A stretch of DNA of 64,000 nucleotides from Streptomyces sp. CBMA29 (GCF_014596445.1 NZ_MECL01000077.1:29828-93827), one strand, 5' to 3'. Positions 31,304 to 40,877 are shown, numbered from the stretch's first letter. Translations and numbers: made by a program. The notes: a model not told the origin generated them from the letters alone.

Positions 31304-31522
31304 GACCGTTCAGACTGAGACCGATTCGACCGAGATCGTTTCGGCTGAGACCGAGAGAGACGGCCCCTTGGAGACACGGGCCCTTAGGGACACGGGCCGC
31401 TGAGAAAGTCGGGCCGCGGACACCCGCGTCCGCTTCGGTCGGCCCGGTCCTGATTCGTGATCGATTCAGGACCTATGCCCCCTGCACGTCCTCTTCCGCG
31501 CGCACATACGATGCGTAGAGGT

Positions 31523-31560
31523 CCATAGCGGGTCCCGGCGGGACCTCCAGGGAGCTATGG
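31523..31560 (+). promoter_or_regulatory. Leader stem-loop before pepP-like gene
   Basis: CCATAGC (31523-31529) pairs with GCTATGG (31554-31560), with an inner GGTCCC/GGGACC stem. It ends 25 bp before the GTG start and may affect translation or be a promoter-proximal operator. Confidence 0.4.
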
Positions 31561-31584
31561 CGACGACAGCGAGGAGGACAGGAC

Positions 31585-33189
31585 GTGGCCGAGGCCCAGG
31601 CACAGCCGGACGAGCAGGTCGATCGGGTCGGACAGGAGACGCCCGAGACTCCTGAGACGACGGGGACGGCCGTGACGGCGGCCGAGGCGGCCACGGACGC
31701 GGCAGTCGAAGCGGCCACCGACGCGGCGGCCACGGACGCGGCCGACGGCGATGCGGCGGACGGCGACGACAAGCCGATCAAGCAGCGCAAGAACCGCCTC
31801 TACCCGGCTGTTTCCGACGAGCTGGCGGCCGTGATGAAGTCCGACTGGGCCGACACGGAACTGCACGGACTGGCCCCGCTGCCGCAGGCCGCGTACGCCG
31901 CCGCGCGCCGCGCCGCGCTGTCCGAGCGCTTCCCCGGCGAGCGGATCGTCGTACCGGCGGGCAATCTCCGTACCCGCTCCAACGACACCGAGTACCCCTT
32001 CCGCGCGGCCACCGAGTACGCCTATCTGACCGGTGACCAGACGCAGGACGCCGTCCTCGTGCTGGAGCCGCGCAAGGGCGGCGGGCACGCGGCGACCGCG
32101 TATCTGCTGCCGCGCTCCAACCGGGAGAACGGCGAATTCTGGCTGGACGGCCAGGGCGAGCTGTGGGTCGGTCGGCGGCACAGCCTCACCGAGGCCGAGC
32201 AGATGCTCGGGATGCCGTGCCGTGACGTCCGCAAGGCCGCGGAGACCCTGCGCGAGGCGGCGGGTCCTGTCCGCGTGGTGCGCGGGCACGACGCGGGCGT
32301 CGAGGCGGCGCTCAGCGACAAGGTGACGGCCGAGCGCGACGCCGAGCTGACCGAATTCCTGTCCGCGCTGCGGGCGGTGAAGGACGAGTTCGAGATCGCC
32401 GAATTGCAGCGGGCGTGCGACTCGACGGCGCGCGGCTTCGAGGACGTCGTCAAGGTCCTCGACAAGGCGGAGGCCACCTCCGAGCGGTACATCGAGGGAA
32501 CGTTCTTCCTGCGCGCCCGCGTCGAGGGCAACGACGTCGGCTACGGCTCGATCTGCGCCGCCGGCCCGCACGCCACCACCCTGCACTGGGTGCGCAACGA
32601 CGGCCCGGTCCGCTCCGGCGACCTGCTGCTGCTCGACGCGGGCGTGGAGACCCACCACCTCTACACCGCGGACGTCACCCGCACCCTCCCGATCAGCGGC
32701 AGCTTCTCGCCGGTCCAGCGCAAGGTCTACGACGCGGTCTACGAGTCCCAGCAGGCCGGTATCGACGCGGTGAAGCCGGGCGCGGCCTTCCGCGACTTCC
32801 ATGAGGCGTCGCAGCGCGTGCTGGCCGAGAAGCTGGTCGAGTGGGGGCTGCTCGAAGGCCCGGTCGACCGGGTGCTCGAACTGGCCCTCCAGCGCCGCTG
32901 GACGCTGCACGGCACCGGCCACATGCTCGGCATGGACGTCCACGACTGCGCGCACGCGCGGACCGAGGCGTACGTGGACGCCACCCTGGAGCCCGGCATG
33001 GTGCTGACGGTCGAGCCCGGCCTGTATTTCCAGGCGGACGACCTGTCGGTGCCCGAGGAGTACCGCGGCATCGGTGTCCGGATCGAGGACGACATCCTGG
33101 TGACGGACGACGGCAACCGCAATCTGTCGGACGCGCTGCCGCGGCGCTCGGACGAGGTCGAGGCGTGGATGGCGGGGCTGCGCGGCTGA
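31585..33189 (+). CDS. pepP: Xaa-Pro aminopeptidase (PepP type, M24B)
   Basis: 534 aa from a GTG at 31585 behind GAGGAGGACAGGAC. The first ~65 residues are an Ala/Asp/Thr-rich disordered leader, longer than in most homologues. AMP_N domain at ~70-215 and the pita-bread M24 domain at ~255-520. Metal ligands are visible: LLLLDAGVE (Asp), TADVTRTLP (Asp), HGTGHMLGMDVHD (His), VEPGLY (Glu) and RIEDDILV (Glu). Removes N-terminal residues before Pro in the cytoplasm. Single gene. Confidence 0.93.
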   Translation: MAEAQAQPDEQVDRVGQETPETPETTGTAVTAAEAATDAAVEAATDAAATDAADGDAADGDDKPIKQRKNRLYPAVSDELAAVMKSDWADTELHGLAPLPQAAYAAARRAALSERFPGERIVVPAGNLRTRSNDTEYPFRAATEYAYLTGDQTQDAVLVLEPRKGGGHAATAYLLPRSNRENGEFWLDGQGELWVGRRHSLTEAEQMLGMPCRDVRKAAETLREAAGPVRVVRGHDAGVEAALSDKVTAERDAELTEFLSALRAVKDEFEIAELQRACDSTARGFEDVVKVLDKAEATSERYIEGTFFLRARVEGNDVGYGSICAAGPHATTLHWVRNDGPVRSGDLLLLDAGVETHHLYTADVTRTLPISGSFSPVQRKVYDAVYESQQAGIDAVKPGAAFRDFHEASQRVLAEKLVEWGLLEGPVDRVLELALQRRWTLHGTGHMLGMDVHDCAHARTEAYVDATLEPGMVLTVEPGLYFQADDLSVPEEYRGIGVRIEDDILVTDDGNRNLSDALPRRSDEVEAWMAGLRG

Positions 33190-33275
33190 ACACGGACCCC
33201 AGCCGGTCCCAGCCGGTCCCACCAGAGTCGAGCGGTCTCACCGGAGTCGAGCGGTTCCACCGGAGTCGAACGGCG

Positions 33276-33719
33276 CTACGACGCCTTCAGCAGGGCGTCG
33301 TCACGCCACTTGAGCACCTTGTCGAAGGAGACAACCGTGCCGTGACCCGGCCGGTTCTGGAAGTGGACGTGGTCCACCAGCGCCTCGATGAGGAAGAGTC
33401 CGCGTCCGTGCTCGGCCTGCTGGCCCCTGGGGCTCAGCGGCCGGGCCGGGTGGCGGAAGCGGTCGCGGGGGAATCCGGGACCGGAGTCGGCGACCTCGAT
33501 ACGGCACTGGTCGCCGTCGATCCGCGCGGTGACGCTGTACTCCGTGCCGGATCCGGCGTGTTCCACGGCGTTGGCACACGCTTCCGAGAGGGCCACCGCC
33601 AGGTCGAAGGAGATCTCCGGATCGACTCCGGCCGTCTCCATGGTCCCGATCAGCAGCCTTCTGGCCAGCGGAACGCTCGCAGCCTCGCGCCGCAAATGGA
33701 GTGACCACCAGATGCTCAT
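33276..33719 (-). CDS. Anti-sigma-type serine kinase / HATPase_c
   Basis: 147 aa. RsbW-like: N box ALSEACANAVEHA, G1 ADSGPGF, G2 HGRGLFLIEAL, all well preserved, so ATP binding is likely. Short N-terminus (MSIWWSLHLRREAASVPLAR). It lies tail to tail with pepP and near the SpoIIE-type phosphatase at 29477, a pairing often seen in partner-switching systems. The sigma factor or anti-anti-sigma partner is not in the window. Confidence 0.9.
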   Translation of the reverse strand: MSIWWSLHLRREAASVPLARRLLIGTMETAGVDPEISFDLAVALSEACANAVEHAGSGTEYSVTARIDGDQCRIEVADSGPGFPRDRFRHPARPLSPRGQQAEHGRGLFLIEALVDHVHFQNRPGHGTVVSFDKVLKWRDDALLKAS

Positions 33720-33912
33720 GCTCCAGCCTCCTGGCCGCGGCTCGACATAAGGTTACGTATTGCCGCGAAGAGCGTCCCGTAAGCGCGATGTTGACGTGAT
33801 ATCGCTCATTCGGCGGATGCCAATGCCCGGCGTACGCGTGTAGGGGGACTTCACGCGCACACCACCGCGAGCCGGACACCCGCCGTATCCGCCCGGAGCG
33901 CGCGGTGAGAAG

Positions 33913-34815
33913 ATGACCGCCGTCATGACTGCCACGCGGGGCTCCGTCCCCTCCGTGCGCGCCGGCGCCGGAATGCGACTGCTGCGGGCCGCGGTGTTCA
34001 CCGCGGTCTGCGTCGTGCTGGCCGCGGTCGGGCACGCGATGGCGTCCGGCCGCACGGTGCCGGTGTGGGCGCTGGTCGTCGGCTGGCTCTCGGTCTTCGC
34101 GGTCGTCGCTCCGCTCGCGGGACGCGAACGCACCCTGCCCGGCATCGCCGCCGCCCTCGCCGTCGGACAGCTCGCGCTGCACAGCGTCTTCAACGCCGGG
34201 CAGATGTGCGCGAGTACGACGGCCGCCGGGCACGGCGGCGGCGCGGGGTCCGGCGCCGGCTCCGGGTTCGGCTCCGGCTCCGGCGGTCTGCTGACCGTCG
34301 CGGCCCGGCTGGTCTGCGGGAGCACGGCCGCCGGGCCGCTGACTCCGCAGAAGGCGCAGTGGGTCGTCCAGCAGGCGGGGCTCGACCCGTCCGCGATGGG
34401 CGCGCCCGTGCACACCCCGGGCATGGACATGAGCGGCGGTACGGCCGCGGGCGGTACGGGAAGCGTCGCGCACGCCGTGGTGTCGCTGCCCTTCTGCTCC
34501 CTGCCGATGTTCCTCGGCCACCTGCTCGCCGCCGTGGTGGCGGGCTGGGTGCTGCGACGCGGCGAGGCGGCCCTCTGGCGGCTGATACGGCTGTCGGTGC
34601 GCGGCGCCGCCGAGTTGGCCGCGCTCTCGCCCGCCGTACTGCGCCGCGCCCACGTGCTGCTGTCCGCGCTCGCGGCGCAGGCGGCCGGGACCGCGGGCGT
34701 ACGGCCGCGGCGGCGCTGCACGGCGGACGCGACGGCGGCCAGACACCGCACGGTGTGGCTGCTGCGGCACTCGCTGGCAAGGCGCGGGCCGCCGTTCGGC
34801 CTCGCGGCGGCCTGA
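33913..34815 (+). CDS. Integral membrane protein, Gly/His/Met-rich loop
   Basis: 300 aa from the ATG at 33913. Three to four membrane helices near the N-terminus (LLRAAVFTAVCVVLAAVGHA, VWALVVGWLSVFAVVAPL, IAAALAVGQLALHSVF) and one at ~200-215 (LGHLLAAVVAGWVL). The long outer loop is Gly/Ser/Ala-rich with two Cys and a Met/His patch (HTPGMDMSGG) that could bind copper. Positioned just before the copper genes, which supports but does not prove a metal role. Basic C-terminal tail. Confidence 0.7.
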   Translation: MTAVMTATRGSVPSVRAGAGMRLLRAAVFTAVCVVLAAVGHAMASGRTVPVWALVVGWLSVFAVVAPLAGRERTLPGIAAALAVGQLALHSVFNAGQMCASTTAAGHGGGAGSGAGSGFGSGSGGLLTVAARLVCGSTAAGPLTPQKAQWVVQQAGLDPSAMGAPVHTPGMDMSGGTAAGGTGSVAHAVVSLPFCSLPMFLGHLLAAVVAGWVLRRGEAALWRLIRLSVRGAAELAALSPAVLRRAHVLLSALAAQAAGTAGVRPRRRCTADATAARHRTVWLLRHSLARRGPPFGLAAA

Positions 34816-34922
34816 CGCGACGCACCCCCGCCGACTCCCCCTTGGCGTAGATCCCCAGGGACTTGCAGGTCCTTGCGGTTCTTAGAGGCCCTCACTGGGC
34901 CGATGAGTCCATCGGTCCTACG

Positions 34923-34968
34923 TAGGTCCATACGACTTATGCGGCATAGGTCCATAGGACTCATGCGG
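34923..34968. repeat. Two 22-bp direct repeats upstream of the copper block
   Basis: TAGGTCCATACGACTTAT-GCGG (34923-34944) and TAGGTCCATAGGACTCAT-GCGG (34947-34968): 20 of 22 identical, offset 24 bp. They lie about 150 bp before the ycnI-like start and could be tandem operator or activator sites. Confidence 0.55.
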
Positions 34969-35112
34969 TCTTCCAGGGAGTACGGCGACGGTGGCGCGCG
35001 GGTCCGCCCACGCCTCCGCCGACCGCGGGCGCCTGACGCGCCGTGGTCCGCGGTTCCATGCCACCGTCAGCCCACTTCCCACAGACCTGTGGAGAACTGG
35101 AGCACCCTCGTC

Positions 35113-35862
35113 ATGAGCAGCTCACGTATGCGCGGCCGTGCCGCGACCATCGCCGCCCTCGCCGGTGCCACCGTCCTGCTGGCCGCCGTGCCCGCCTTCG
35201 CGCATGTCACGGTGACGCCGAACAGCGCGGCCCAGGGCAGTTACAGCACGGTCGCCTTCAAGGTGCCGAACGAGGAGGACAGCGCGTCCACGACGAAGGT
35301 CGAGGTCAACCTGCCCGCCGACCACCCGGTCGCCTCGGTCTCGATCCAGCCGGTGCCCGGCTGGACGGCGCAGGTGACGAAGTCGAAGCTGGCGACCCCG
35401 CTGAAGTCGGACGACGGCACCATCGACGAGGCGGTCACGAAGATCACCTGGAGCGGCGGGAAGATCGAGCCGGGTCAGTTCCAGCAGTTCCCGGTGTCGT
35501 TCGGGCCGCTGCCCGCCACCACCGACGCGCTGGTCTTCAAGACGCTCCAGACGTACGACAACGGTGACATCGTGCGCTGGATCGACGTGCCGAAGGAGGG
35601 CCAGGCCGAGCCGCAGCACCCGGCGCCGACCCTGAAGCTGACGGCGGCGGCGGCCTCCGACGGCGCCTCGGCCTCGCCGAGCGTGACGGCGACCCCGGCC
35701 GCCGACGCCAAGTCCGGCGGCTCGTCCGGCGGTACGCAGGCGGCCTCGTCCGACACGAGCGACGGGACCGCTCGGGCGCTGGGCGTCGCCGGAATCGTGG
35801 TCGGCGCGATCGGGATCGGCTACGGCGTCTTCGCCGGTCGCCGCCGCAACCCGTCCGCCTGA
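35113..35862 (+). CDS. YcnI-like copper-binding protein (DUF1775)
   Basis: 249 aa from the ATG at 35113; the open frame upstream is untranslated. Sec signal peptide ending AFA, so the mature protein begins His-Val-Thr (HVTVTPNSAAQG). In YcnI proteins an N-terminal His with a Glu and Trp makes the copper site; a Glu-rich VPNEEDSAS and a Trp in ITWSGGKIEPG are present. A Ser/Ala/Thr-rich stalk and a C-terminal helix (AGIVVGAIGIGYGVFAG) plus RRR anchor it outside the membrane. First gene of the copper block; a hairpin terminator follows. Confidence 0.92.
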   Translation: MSSSRMRGRAATIAALAGATVLLAAVPAFAHVTVTPNSAAQGSYSTVAFKVPNEEDSASTTKVEVNLPADHPVASVSIQPVPGWTAQVTKSKLATPLKSDDGTIDEAVTKITWSGGKIEPGQFQQFPVSFGPLPATTDALVFKTLQTYDNGDIVRWIDVPKEGQAEPQHPAPTLKLTAAAASDGASASPSVTATPAADAKSGGSSGGTQAASSDTSDGTARALGVAGIVVGAIGIGYGVFAGRRRNPSA

Positions 35863-35913
35863 CGCCGGCCGGCTGACCGCTGGTCCGGCTGACGGCTGGT
35901 CCGACTGACGGCC

Positions 35914-35940
35914 GACGCCGGTCCTCGCAGGACCGGCGTC
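35914..35940 (+). terminator. Terminator after ycnI-like gene
   Basis: Perfect 12-bp arms (GACGCCGGTCCT, 35914-35925; complement 35929-35940) with a 3-nt loop. Confidence 0.85.
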
Positions 35941-36082
35941 GATCCGCCGGAACCACCTGAAGCACCGGATCCACCGGATCCACCGGACCGCTCGCGGTCC
36001 CGTTCGACCCGAACAACCCGCCGGGCGGCCACGTGAGCCGTGGCCGCCCGGCACCACCGTCCACTGAAGGGGCATCACCTTC

Positions 36083-36817
36083 ATGCGCACCACCCGCTCC
36101 ACCCGCACGACCGCTTCCACCCGCACGACCGGCACACGTACCCGTACCCGCACCCGTGCCCGTACCACCGCCGTGACCGGCGCCGCCGCGCTCGCCGTCG
36201 CGGGGGCGCTGCTGCTGTCCGGCTGCGGCGGTTCCGGCGACTCGTCGGCGAACGCCAATGTGGCGGCGGTGTCCGCCGACGCGCCGCAGAAGGCGGGCAC
36301 GCTGCTCGACACGCCGTTCACGAAGCCCGCACTCGTGCTGACCGACAACCAGGGCAAGCCGTACGACCTGGTGAAGGAGACCGCGGGCCACCCGACGCTG
36401 CTCTTCTTCGGCTACACGCACTGCCCCGACGTCTGCCCGACGACGATGAGCGACCTGGCGCTGGCCAAGGCGAAGCTGCCGAAGGCCGACCAGGACGCGC
36501 TGCGGGTCGTCTTCGTCAGCACCGACCCGGAGCGCGACACCCCGGCGCGGCTGACGGCGTGGCTCGGCGCGATGGACAAGTCCTTCATCGGACTGACCGG
36601 TCAATTCGACACCATCCAGGCCGCGGCCCGCTCGGTCGGCGTCGGCATCGACCCGCCGGTCAAGGAGAAGGACGGCAGCGTCACCGTCACGCACGGCGCC
36701 GAGGTGCTGGCGTTCTGGCCCAAGGACGACAAGGCGCACGTCCTCTACATGTCGGGGACGACGGCCGAGCAGTACGCGGCCGACCTGCCGAAGATCGTCA
36801 GGAGCGAGGCGCCGTGA
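36083..36817 (+). CDS. Sco-family copper chaperone lipoprotein
   Basis: 244 aa from the ATG at 36083. The N-terminus is an unusual Arg/Thr repeat (RTTRSTRTT-type), followed by a hydrophobic stretch and the lipobox LLLSGC. Thioredoxin-like Sco domain: FGYTHCPDVCPTTM with the CxxxC copper ligands, and the distal His in VTVTHGAEVLAFW. It delivers copper to extracytoplasmic cuproenzymes such as the CuA site of cytochrome oxidase. GTGA overlap with the PCuAC gene couples the two. Confidence 0.95.
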   Translation: MRTTRSTRTTASTRTTGTRTRTRTRARTTAVTGAAALAVAGALLLSGCGGSGDSSANANVAAVSADAPQKAGTLLDTPFTKPALVLTDNQGKPYDLVKETAGHPTLLFFGYTHCPDVCPTTMSDLALAKAKLPKADQDALRVVFVSTDPERDTPARLTAWLGAMDKSFIGLTGQFDTIQAAARSVGVGIDPPVKEKDGSVTVTHGAEVLAFWPKDDKAHVLYMSGTTAEQYAADLPKIVRSEAP

Positions 36818-37311
36818 GGCGGCGCGCGCTGCTCGGCGCCGTCGCCGGTGTCGCGGCGGTGGCGCTGGCGACCGGCGCGGGCGTCGCGCTCAGCGACGGC
36901 TCGTCCGGAACATCGGGTCAGGGCGGGGGCCTCGGCAAGGTGTCGGTGAGCGGCGGGTACATACCGCAGCCGCTGCTGACCGACGAGGCCGCCGCGTACG
37001 TCACCGTCAAGAACACCGGGGGCGGGGACGCCGAACTCACCGCGGTCAGCACCCCGCTGGCCGCGCACGTCACCCTGCACAGCACGACCGGCACCACCAT
37101 GCGCCAGGTGACGGCCCTGACCGTACCGGCGGGCGGCACCCTCACCCTCGGCACCGGGGGCGACCACATGATGCTGGAGAACCTCACCCACAAGCCGCGG
37201 GTCGGTGAAACAGTCACCCTGCGACTCCACTTCGCCCACGCCACGCCCGCCACGGTCACGGTCACCGTGCCCGTCGAGGCGACGACGTACCGCCCGGACC
37301 CGAAGGGCTGA
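36814..37311 (+). CDS. PCu(A)C-type extracytoplasmic copper chaperone
   Basis: 165 aa from a GTG at 36814, overlapping the Sco stop by 4 bp. N-terminal signal/anchor (RRRALLGAVAGVAAVALATG). Cupredoxin-like PCuAC fold with the H-M...H-M copper set: HVTLHSTTGTTM and GGDHMMLENL. It hands Cu(I) to Sco or to the peroxidase partner. The order Sco-PCuAC-CopCD-Dyp peroxidase is the same as I recall from the S. lividans copper operon. Confidence 0.93.
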   Translation: MRRRALLGAVAGVAAVALATGAGVALSDGSSGTSGQGGGLGKVSVSGGYIPQPLLTDEAAAYVTVKNTGGGDAELTAVSTPLAAHVTLHSTTGTTMRQVTALTVPAGGTLTLGTGGDHMMLENLTHKPRVGETVTLRLHFAHATPATVTVTVPVEATTYRPDPKG

Positions 37312-37316
37312 CCGCA

Positions 37317-39389
37317 GTGAACCCAGCGACGCCAGCGCGCACAGCGCCCCCAGCGAAGAAGAACACCCGGTTGCCACGTTTGAGGCCACCACGTCGCCAG
37401 ACCGGCGGGCGGCGGCTGGCGGCGCTCGCGGCCTGCCTCGGCGGCGTGCTCGCCCTGCTGCTCGGCGTCGCGGCGCCCGCGTCCGCGCACGCGGCGCTGA
37501 TCCGTACCGACCCGGCAGACGGCTCGGTCGTGCAGAGCGCGCCGCAGCGCGTGGTGCTCACCTTCTCGGAGGGAGTGCTGCTCTCGGCGGACTCGCTGCG
37601 GGTGCTCGACCCGCAGGGCAAGGACGTGGCGGTGGGCAAGCCGCAGCACGACAGCGGCAAGGACTCCGGGTCCACGGCCACCGTCGGGCTGCGGCCGGGC
37701 ATCGGCAACGGCACGTACACCGTGGCGTGGAAGGCGGTGTCGCAGGACAGCCACCCGGTGGCCGGGGCGTTCACCTTCTCGGTCGGCGCGGCCTCCAAGA
37801 CCAGCGTCGATCTGTCGGGCGCGGCGGCGGCGGGCGGCGGCGCGGCGTCCACGCTCTACGGGATCGCCCGCTACTTCGCCTACGCCGGTTTCGCGCTGCT
37901 GGTCGGCAGCGCGGTGTTCCTGTCCGTGTGCTGGCCGCGCGGCGCCCTGCTGCGTCCCATGCGGCGGATCGCGGCGGGCGGCTGGGCGACGCTGGTCGCG
38001 GCGACCATCGCGCTGCTGATGCTGCGCGGCCCGTACGCCAACGGCACCGGGCTCGGCGACGCGGTCGACCCCGACGTGATGCGCGCGGTGCTGGAGACCC
38101 GGCCGGGCGCGGCGCTCGTCTCCCGGCTGCTGCTGCTCGCGGCGGCGGCCGTCTTCCTCGCCGTGCTCTTCGGCAGCTACGCCAAGCGCGAGGACCCGGA
38201 GGAACGCGCCGACCTGGCCTGGGGTCTGGGCATCGGCGGCACGGTCGTCGCGATCGGCATCGCCGCCACCTGGGCGATGGCCGAGCACGCCTCGGTCGGC
38301 ATCCAGCGGCAGGTCGCGATGCCGGTCGACATCGTCCACCTGCTGTCCATGGCGGTCTGGCTGGGCGGTCTCATCACCCTGCTGACCGCGCTGTTCGCCC
38401 GCTCCACCGCCGGTACGGTCGAGCCGTACGCCGTACGCCGCTTCTCCCTCATCGCGCTCACCGCCGTGACGACCCTGATCGGCACCGGCACCTACCAGGC
38501 GTGGCGGCAGATGGGCAGTTGGGCGGCCTTCTTCGACACCCACTACGGGCAGCTTCTTTTCATCAAGATCTGGCTGGTGTGCGCGCTGGTGGGCGTGGCC
38601 TGGTTCTCGCGGCGCTGGACGCGGGAGCTGGGGGTAACGCCGGTGGCGCGGCCGGAGGCGGTGGCCTCCGCGGTGGGGGCGCCGGCCGCCGCATCGGCCG
38701 GTACGGGGTCCGGTACGACGTCGGGTACGCGTTCCAGTACGGCGTCCGGTACGGGGTCGGGTACAGCGTCCGGTACGGGGTCCGGCTCCGACGATCCGGC
38801 GCGGGCCGCGCAGTTGCGGCGGCAGCAGGACGCGCGGGACTCGGCGAACGCGAAGAAGGTGCGCGACGCGGATCCCGCGCGCAACCGGCTCCGGCGTTCG
38901 GTACTGATAGAGGTCGGCATCGCCGTCGTCCTGCTGACCGTCACCACGATGCTGACCGGCTCGCAGCCGGGCCGGGCCGCCGAGGAGCAGAAGGACCTCA
39001 AGGCGCCGTCCGCGGCGACCGGCGGCGGGAACGCGACGGCTCCGACCGAGGTCGTCCTGTCCATCCCGTACGACACCGGCGGTCCCAACGGCAAGGGCAC
39101 GGCGGGCCTGACCGTCTCCCCCGCCCGGTCGGGCGCCAACGAGGTCCACCTCTTCCTCAGCACGCCCGCCGGGAGCTCGGTGGACGTGCCGGAGGTGCGC
39201 CTCCAGTTCACGCTGCCGGCCAAGAAGATCGGCCCCATCGACGTCCCCTTGCAGCACCTGACCGTGGGCCACTGGACCGCGGCCGGCGTCCAACTGCCGC
39301 TGCCGGGCGCCTGGCAGGTGGCCGTCACCGTCCGCACCTCGGACATCGACGAAGTGACGGAGACGAGGAACATGCAGGTCAACCCGTGA
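37317..39389 (+). CDS. CopC-CopD fusion copper protein (YcnJ-like)
   Basis: 690 aa from a GTG at 37317, five bases after the PCuAC stop. Long basic leader, signal helix ending ASA, then mature His-Ala (HAALIRTDPADGSVV), a CopC domain with the second His in SQDSHPVAG, and the CopD region with about eight membrane helices (ending near KIWLVCALVGVAWFS). A Gly/Thr/Ser repeat linker at ~462-490 (38700-38790) precedes another helix and a C-terminal beta domain (YtkA-like). It probably imports or handles copper at the membrane. GTGA overlap with the peroxidase gene. Confidence 0.92.
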   Translation: MNPATPARTAPPAKKNTRLPRLRPPRRQTGGRRLAALAACLGGVLALLLGVAAPASAHAALIRTDPADGSVVQSAPQRVVLTFSEGVLLSADSLRVLDPQGKDVAVGKPQHDSGKDSGSTATVGLRPGIGNGTYTVAWKAVSQDSHPVAGAFTFSVGAASKTSVDLSGAAAAGGGAASTLYGIARYFAYAGFALLVGSAVFLSVCWPRGALLRPMRRIAAGGWATLVAATIALLMLRGPYANGTGLGDAVDPDVMRAVLETRPGAALVSRLLLLAAAAVFLAVLFGSYAKREDPEERADLAWGLGIGGTVVAIGIAATWAMAEHASVGIQRQVAMPVDIVHLLSMAVWLGGLITLLTALFARSTAGTVEPYAVRRFSLIALTAVTTLIGTGTYQAWRQMGSWAAFFDTHYGQLLFIKIWLVCALVGVAWFSRRWTRELGVTPVARPEAVASAVGAPAAASAGTGSGTTSGTRSSTASGTGSGTASGTGSGSDDPARAAQLRRQQDARDSANAKKVRDADPARNRLRRSVLIEVGIAVVLLTVTTMLTGSQPGRAAEEQKDLKAPSAATGGGNATAPTEVVLSIPYDTGGPNGKGTAGLTVSPARSGANEVHLFLSTPAGSSVDVPEVRLQFTLPAKKIGPIDVPLQHLTVGHWTAAGVQLPLPGAWQVAVTVRTSDIDEVTETRNMQVNP

Positions 39390-40798
39390 AGTCAACCGAT
39401 TCGGCGGAGCACGTGAAGTCGGCAGAATCCGCGGAGTCGGCGGAGTCGGCGGAGTCCGTACGGCCCGCGGAGTCCGTACGGCCCGCAGACGCGGCTCCCG
39501 CCGGGCTCAGCAGACGGCGGCTGCTCGGTACGGCGGGGGCCGCGGGCGCGGCGGGACTGGTCGTCGGCGGCGGTGCCGGTGCGGGCGTCGCACGTGCCGT
39601 GCGGGACGAACCGGTCGCGCTGAGCACGGTCGGTTCCGCGTACGTCCCCTTCGAGGGCGCGCGGCAGGCGGGAATCGTCGGGCCCGCGCAGGCCGTCGGC
39701 CACCTCGTCGCCTTCGACCTGGCGCCGGGCGCGGACCGTAAGGCCGCCGCCGCGCTGCTGCGCCGCTGGTCGGACGCGGTACGGACGATGACGCGGCCGG
39801 GCGCGGGCGGTGCGGGCGGTGCGGGCGGCGCAGGTGGCACGGGTGGCGCAAGTGGCGCAGGGGTGCTGCCTGCGTCGTATGACGATCAGGTCGCGTACGA
39901 CGCCGGGCCGTCCTCGCTGACGGTCACCTTCGGCTTCGGCCGGAGCTTCTTCGGCCGTACGGGGCTGACCGGGCGGTTGCCCGGGGCGCTGGCGCCACTG
40001 CCGGACTTCGCGGGCGACGCCCTCGACCCGAAGCGGAGCAACGGCGATCTGTGGGTGCAGATCGGCGCGGACGACGCGCTGGTCGCTTTCCACGCGCTGC
40101 GCGTGCTCCAGAAGGCGGCTCGGGACACCGCTGCGGTCCGCTGGCAGATGAACGGGTTCAACCGGACGCCGGGCGCGACCGCGCACCCGATGACCGGCCG
40201 CAATCTCATGGGCCAGATCGACGGGACCAACAATCCGAAGCCGACCGACGCCGATTTCGATCAGCGGATCTTCGTACCGGCGGGCGGCTCCGCCGACTCC
40301 GGCTCCCCGGCCTGGATGGCGGGCGGTTCGTACGCCGTCGTCCGCCGGATCCGGATGCTGCTGGACTCCTGGGACCATCTGTCGGTGGCCCGGCAGGAGA
40401 AGGTGATCGGCCGCCGCAAGCCGGACGGGGCGCCGCTGTCGGGCGGCAGCGAGACCACGCCGGTCGACCTGGCGAAGGTCGGGGCGGACGGCGCCCTAGC
40501 CGTCGCGGGCGACGCGCACATCCGGGTCGCGGCCCCGGCCTCCAACGGCGGCGCCGCCATGCTGCGGCGGGCGTTCTCGTACCACGACGGCATCGGGACG
40601 GACGGCACTCCGGACGCCGGGCTGCTCTTCGTGGCCTGGCAGGCGGATCCGCTCAAGGGGTTCGTGCCGGTGCAGCGCAAGCTGGACGGCGGCGACGGCC
40701 TGTCGCGCTTCCTGCGGCACGAGGCGAGCGGCCTCTTCGCGGTCCCGGGCGGCTGCGGGCCCGGAGAATACGTGGGTCAGCGGCTGCTCGAAGGGTGA
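39386..40798 (+). CDS. dtpA: Tat-exported dye-decolourising peroxidase (DtpA-like)
   Basis: 470 aa from a GTG at 39386. Tat signal: SRRRLLGTAGAAGAAGLVV. The region before it is a Ser/Glu/Ala repeat (SAESAESAESAES). Dyp fold with the distal GxxDG in MGQIDGTNNP, distal Arg in VVRRIRM and proximal His in GDAHIRV. A Gly/Ala run (GAGGAGGAGGAGG) sits in an external loop. Heme peroxidase acting outside the cell, matured with the copper chaperones upstream. In S. lividans the homologous set supports GlxA-linked morphogenesis (recalled, not tested here). Confidence 0.93.
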   Translation: MKSTDSAEHVKSAESAESAESAESVRPAESVRPADAAPAGLSRRRLLGTAGAAGAAGLVVGGGAGAGVARAVRDEPVALSTVGSAYVPFEGARQAGIVGPAQAVGHLVAFDLAPGADRKAAAALLRRWSDAVRTMTRPGAGGAGGAGGAGGTGGASGAGVLPASYDDQVAYDAGPSSLTVTFGFGRSFFGRTGLTGRLPGALAPLPDFAGDALDPKRSNGDLWVQIGADDALVAFHALRVLQKAARDTAAVRWQMNGFNRTPGATAHPMTGRNLMGQIDGTNNPKPTDADFDQRIFVPAGGSADSGSPAWMAGGSYAVVRRIRMLLDSWDHLSVARQEKVIGRRKPDGAPLSGGSETTPVDLAKVGADGALAVAGDAHIRVAAPASNGGAAMLRRAFSYHDGIGTDGTPDAGLLFVAWQADPLKGFVPVQRKLDGGDGLSRFLRHEASGLFAVPGGCGPGEYVGQRLLEG

Positions 40799-40877
40799 TC
40801 GCACGATCTGGTGGCGGTGTTCCGGGCTGATGAACAGACCGGCGTTCCGGGTCTGTGCGGGCCATTAGGCTGAACGC

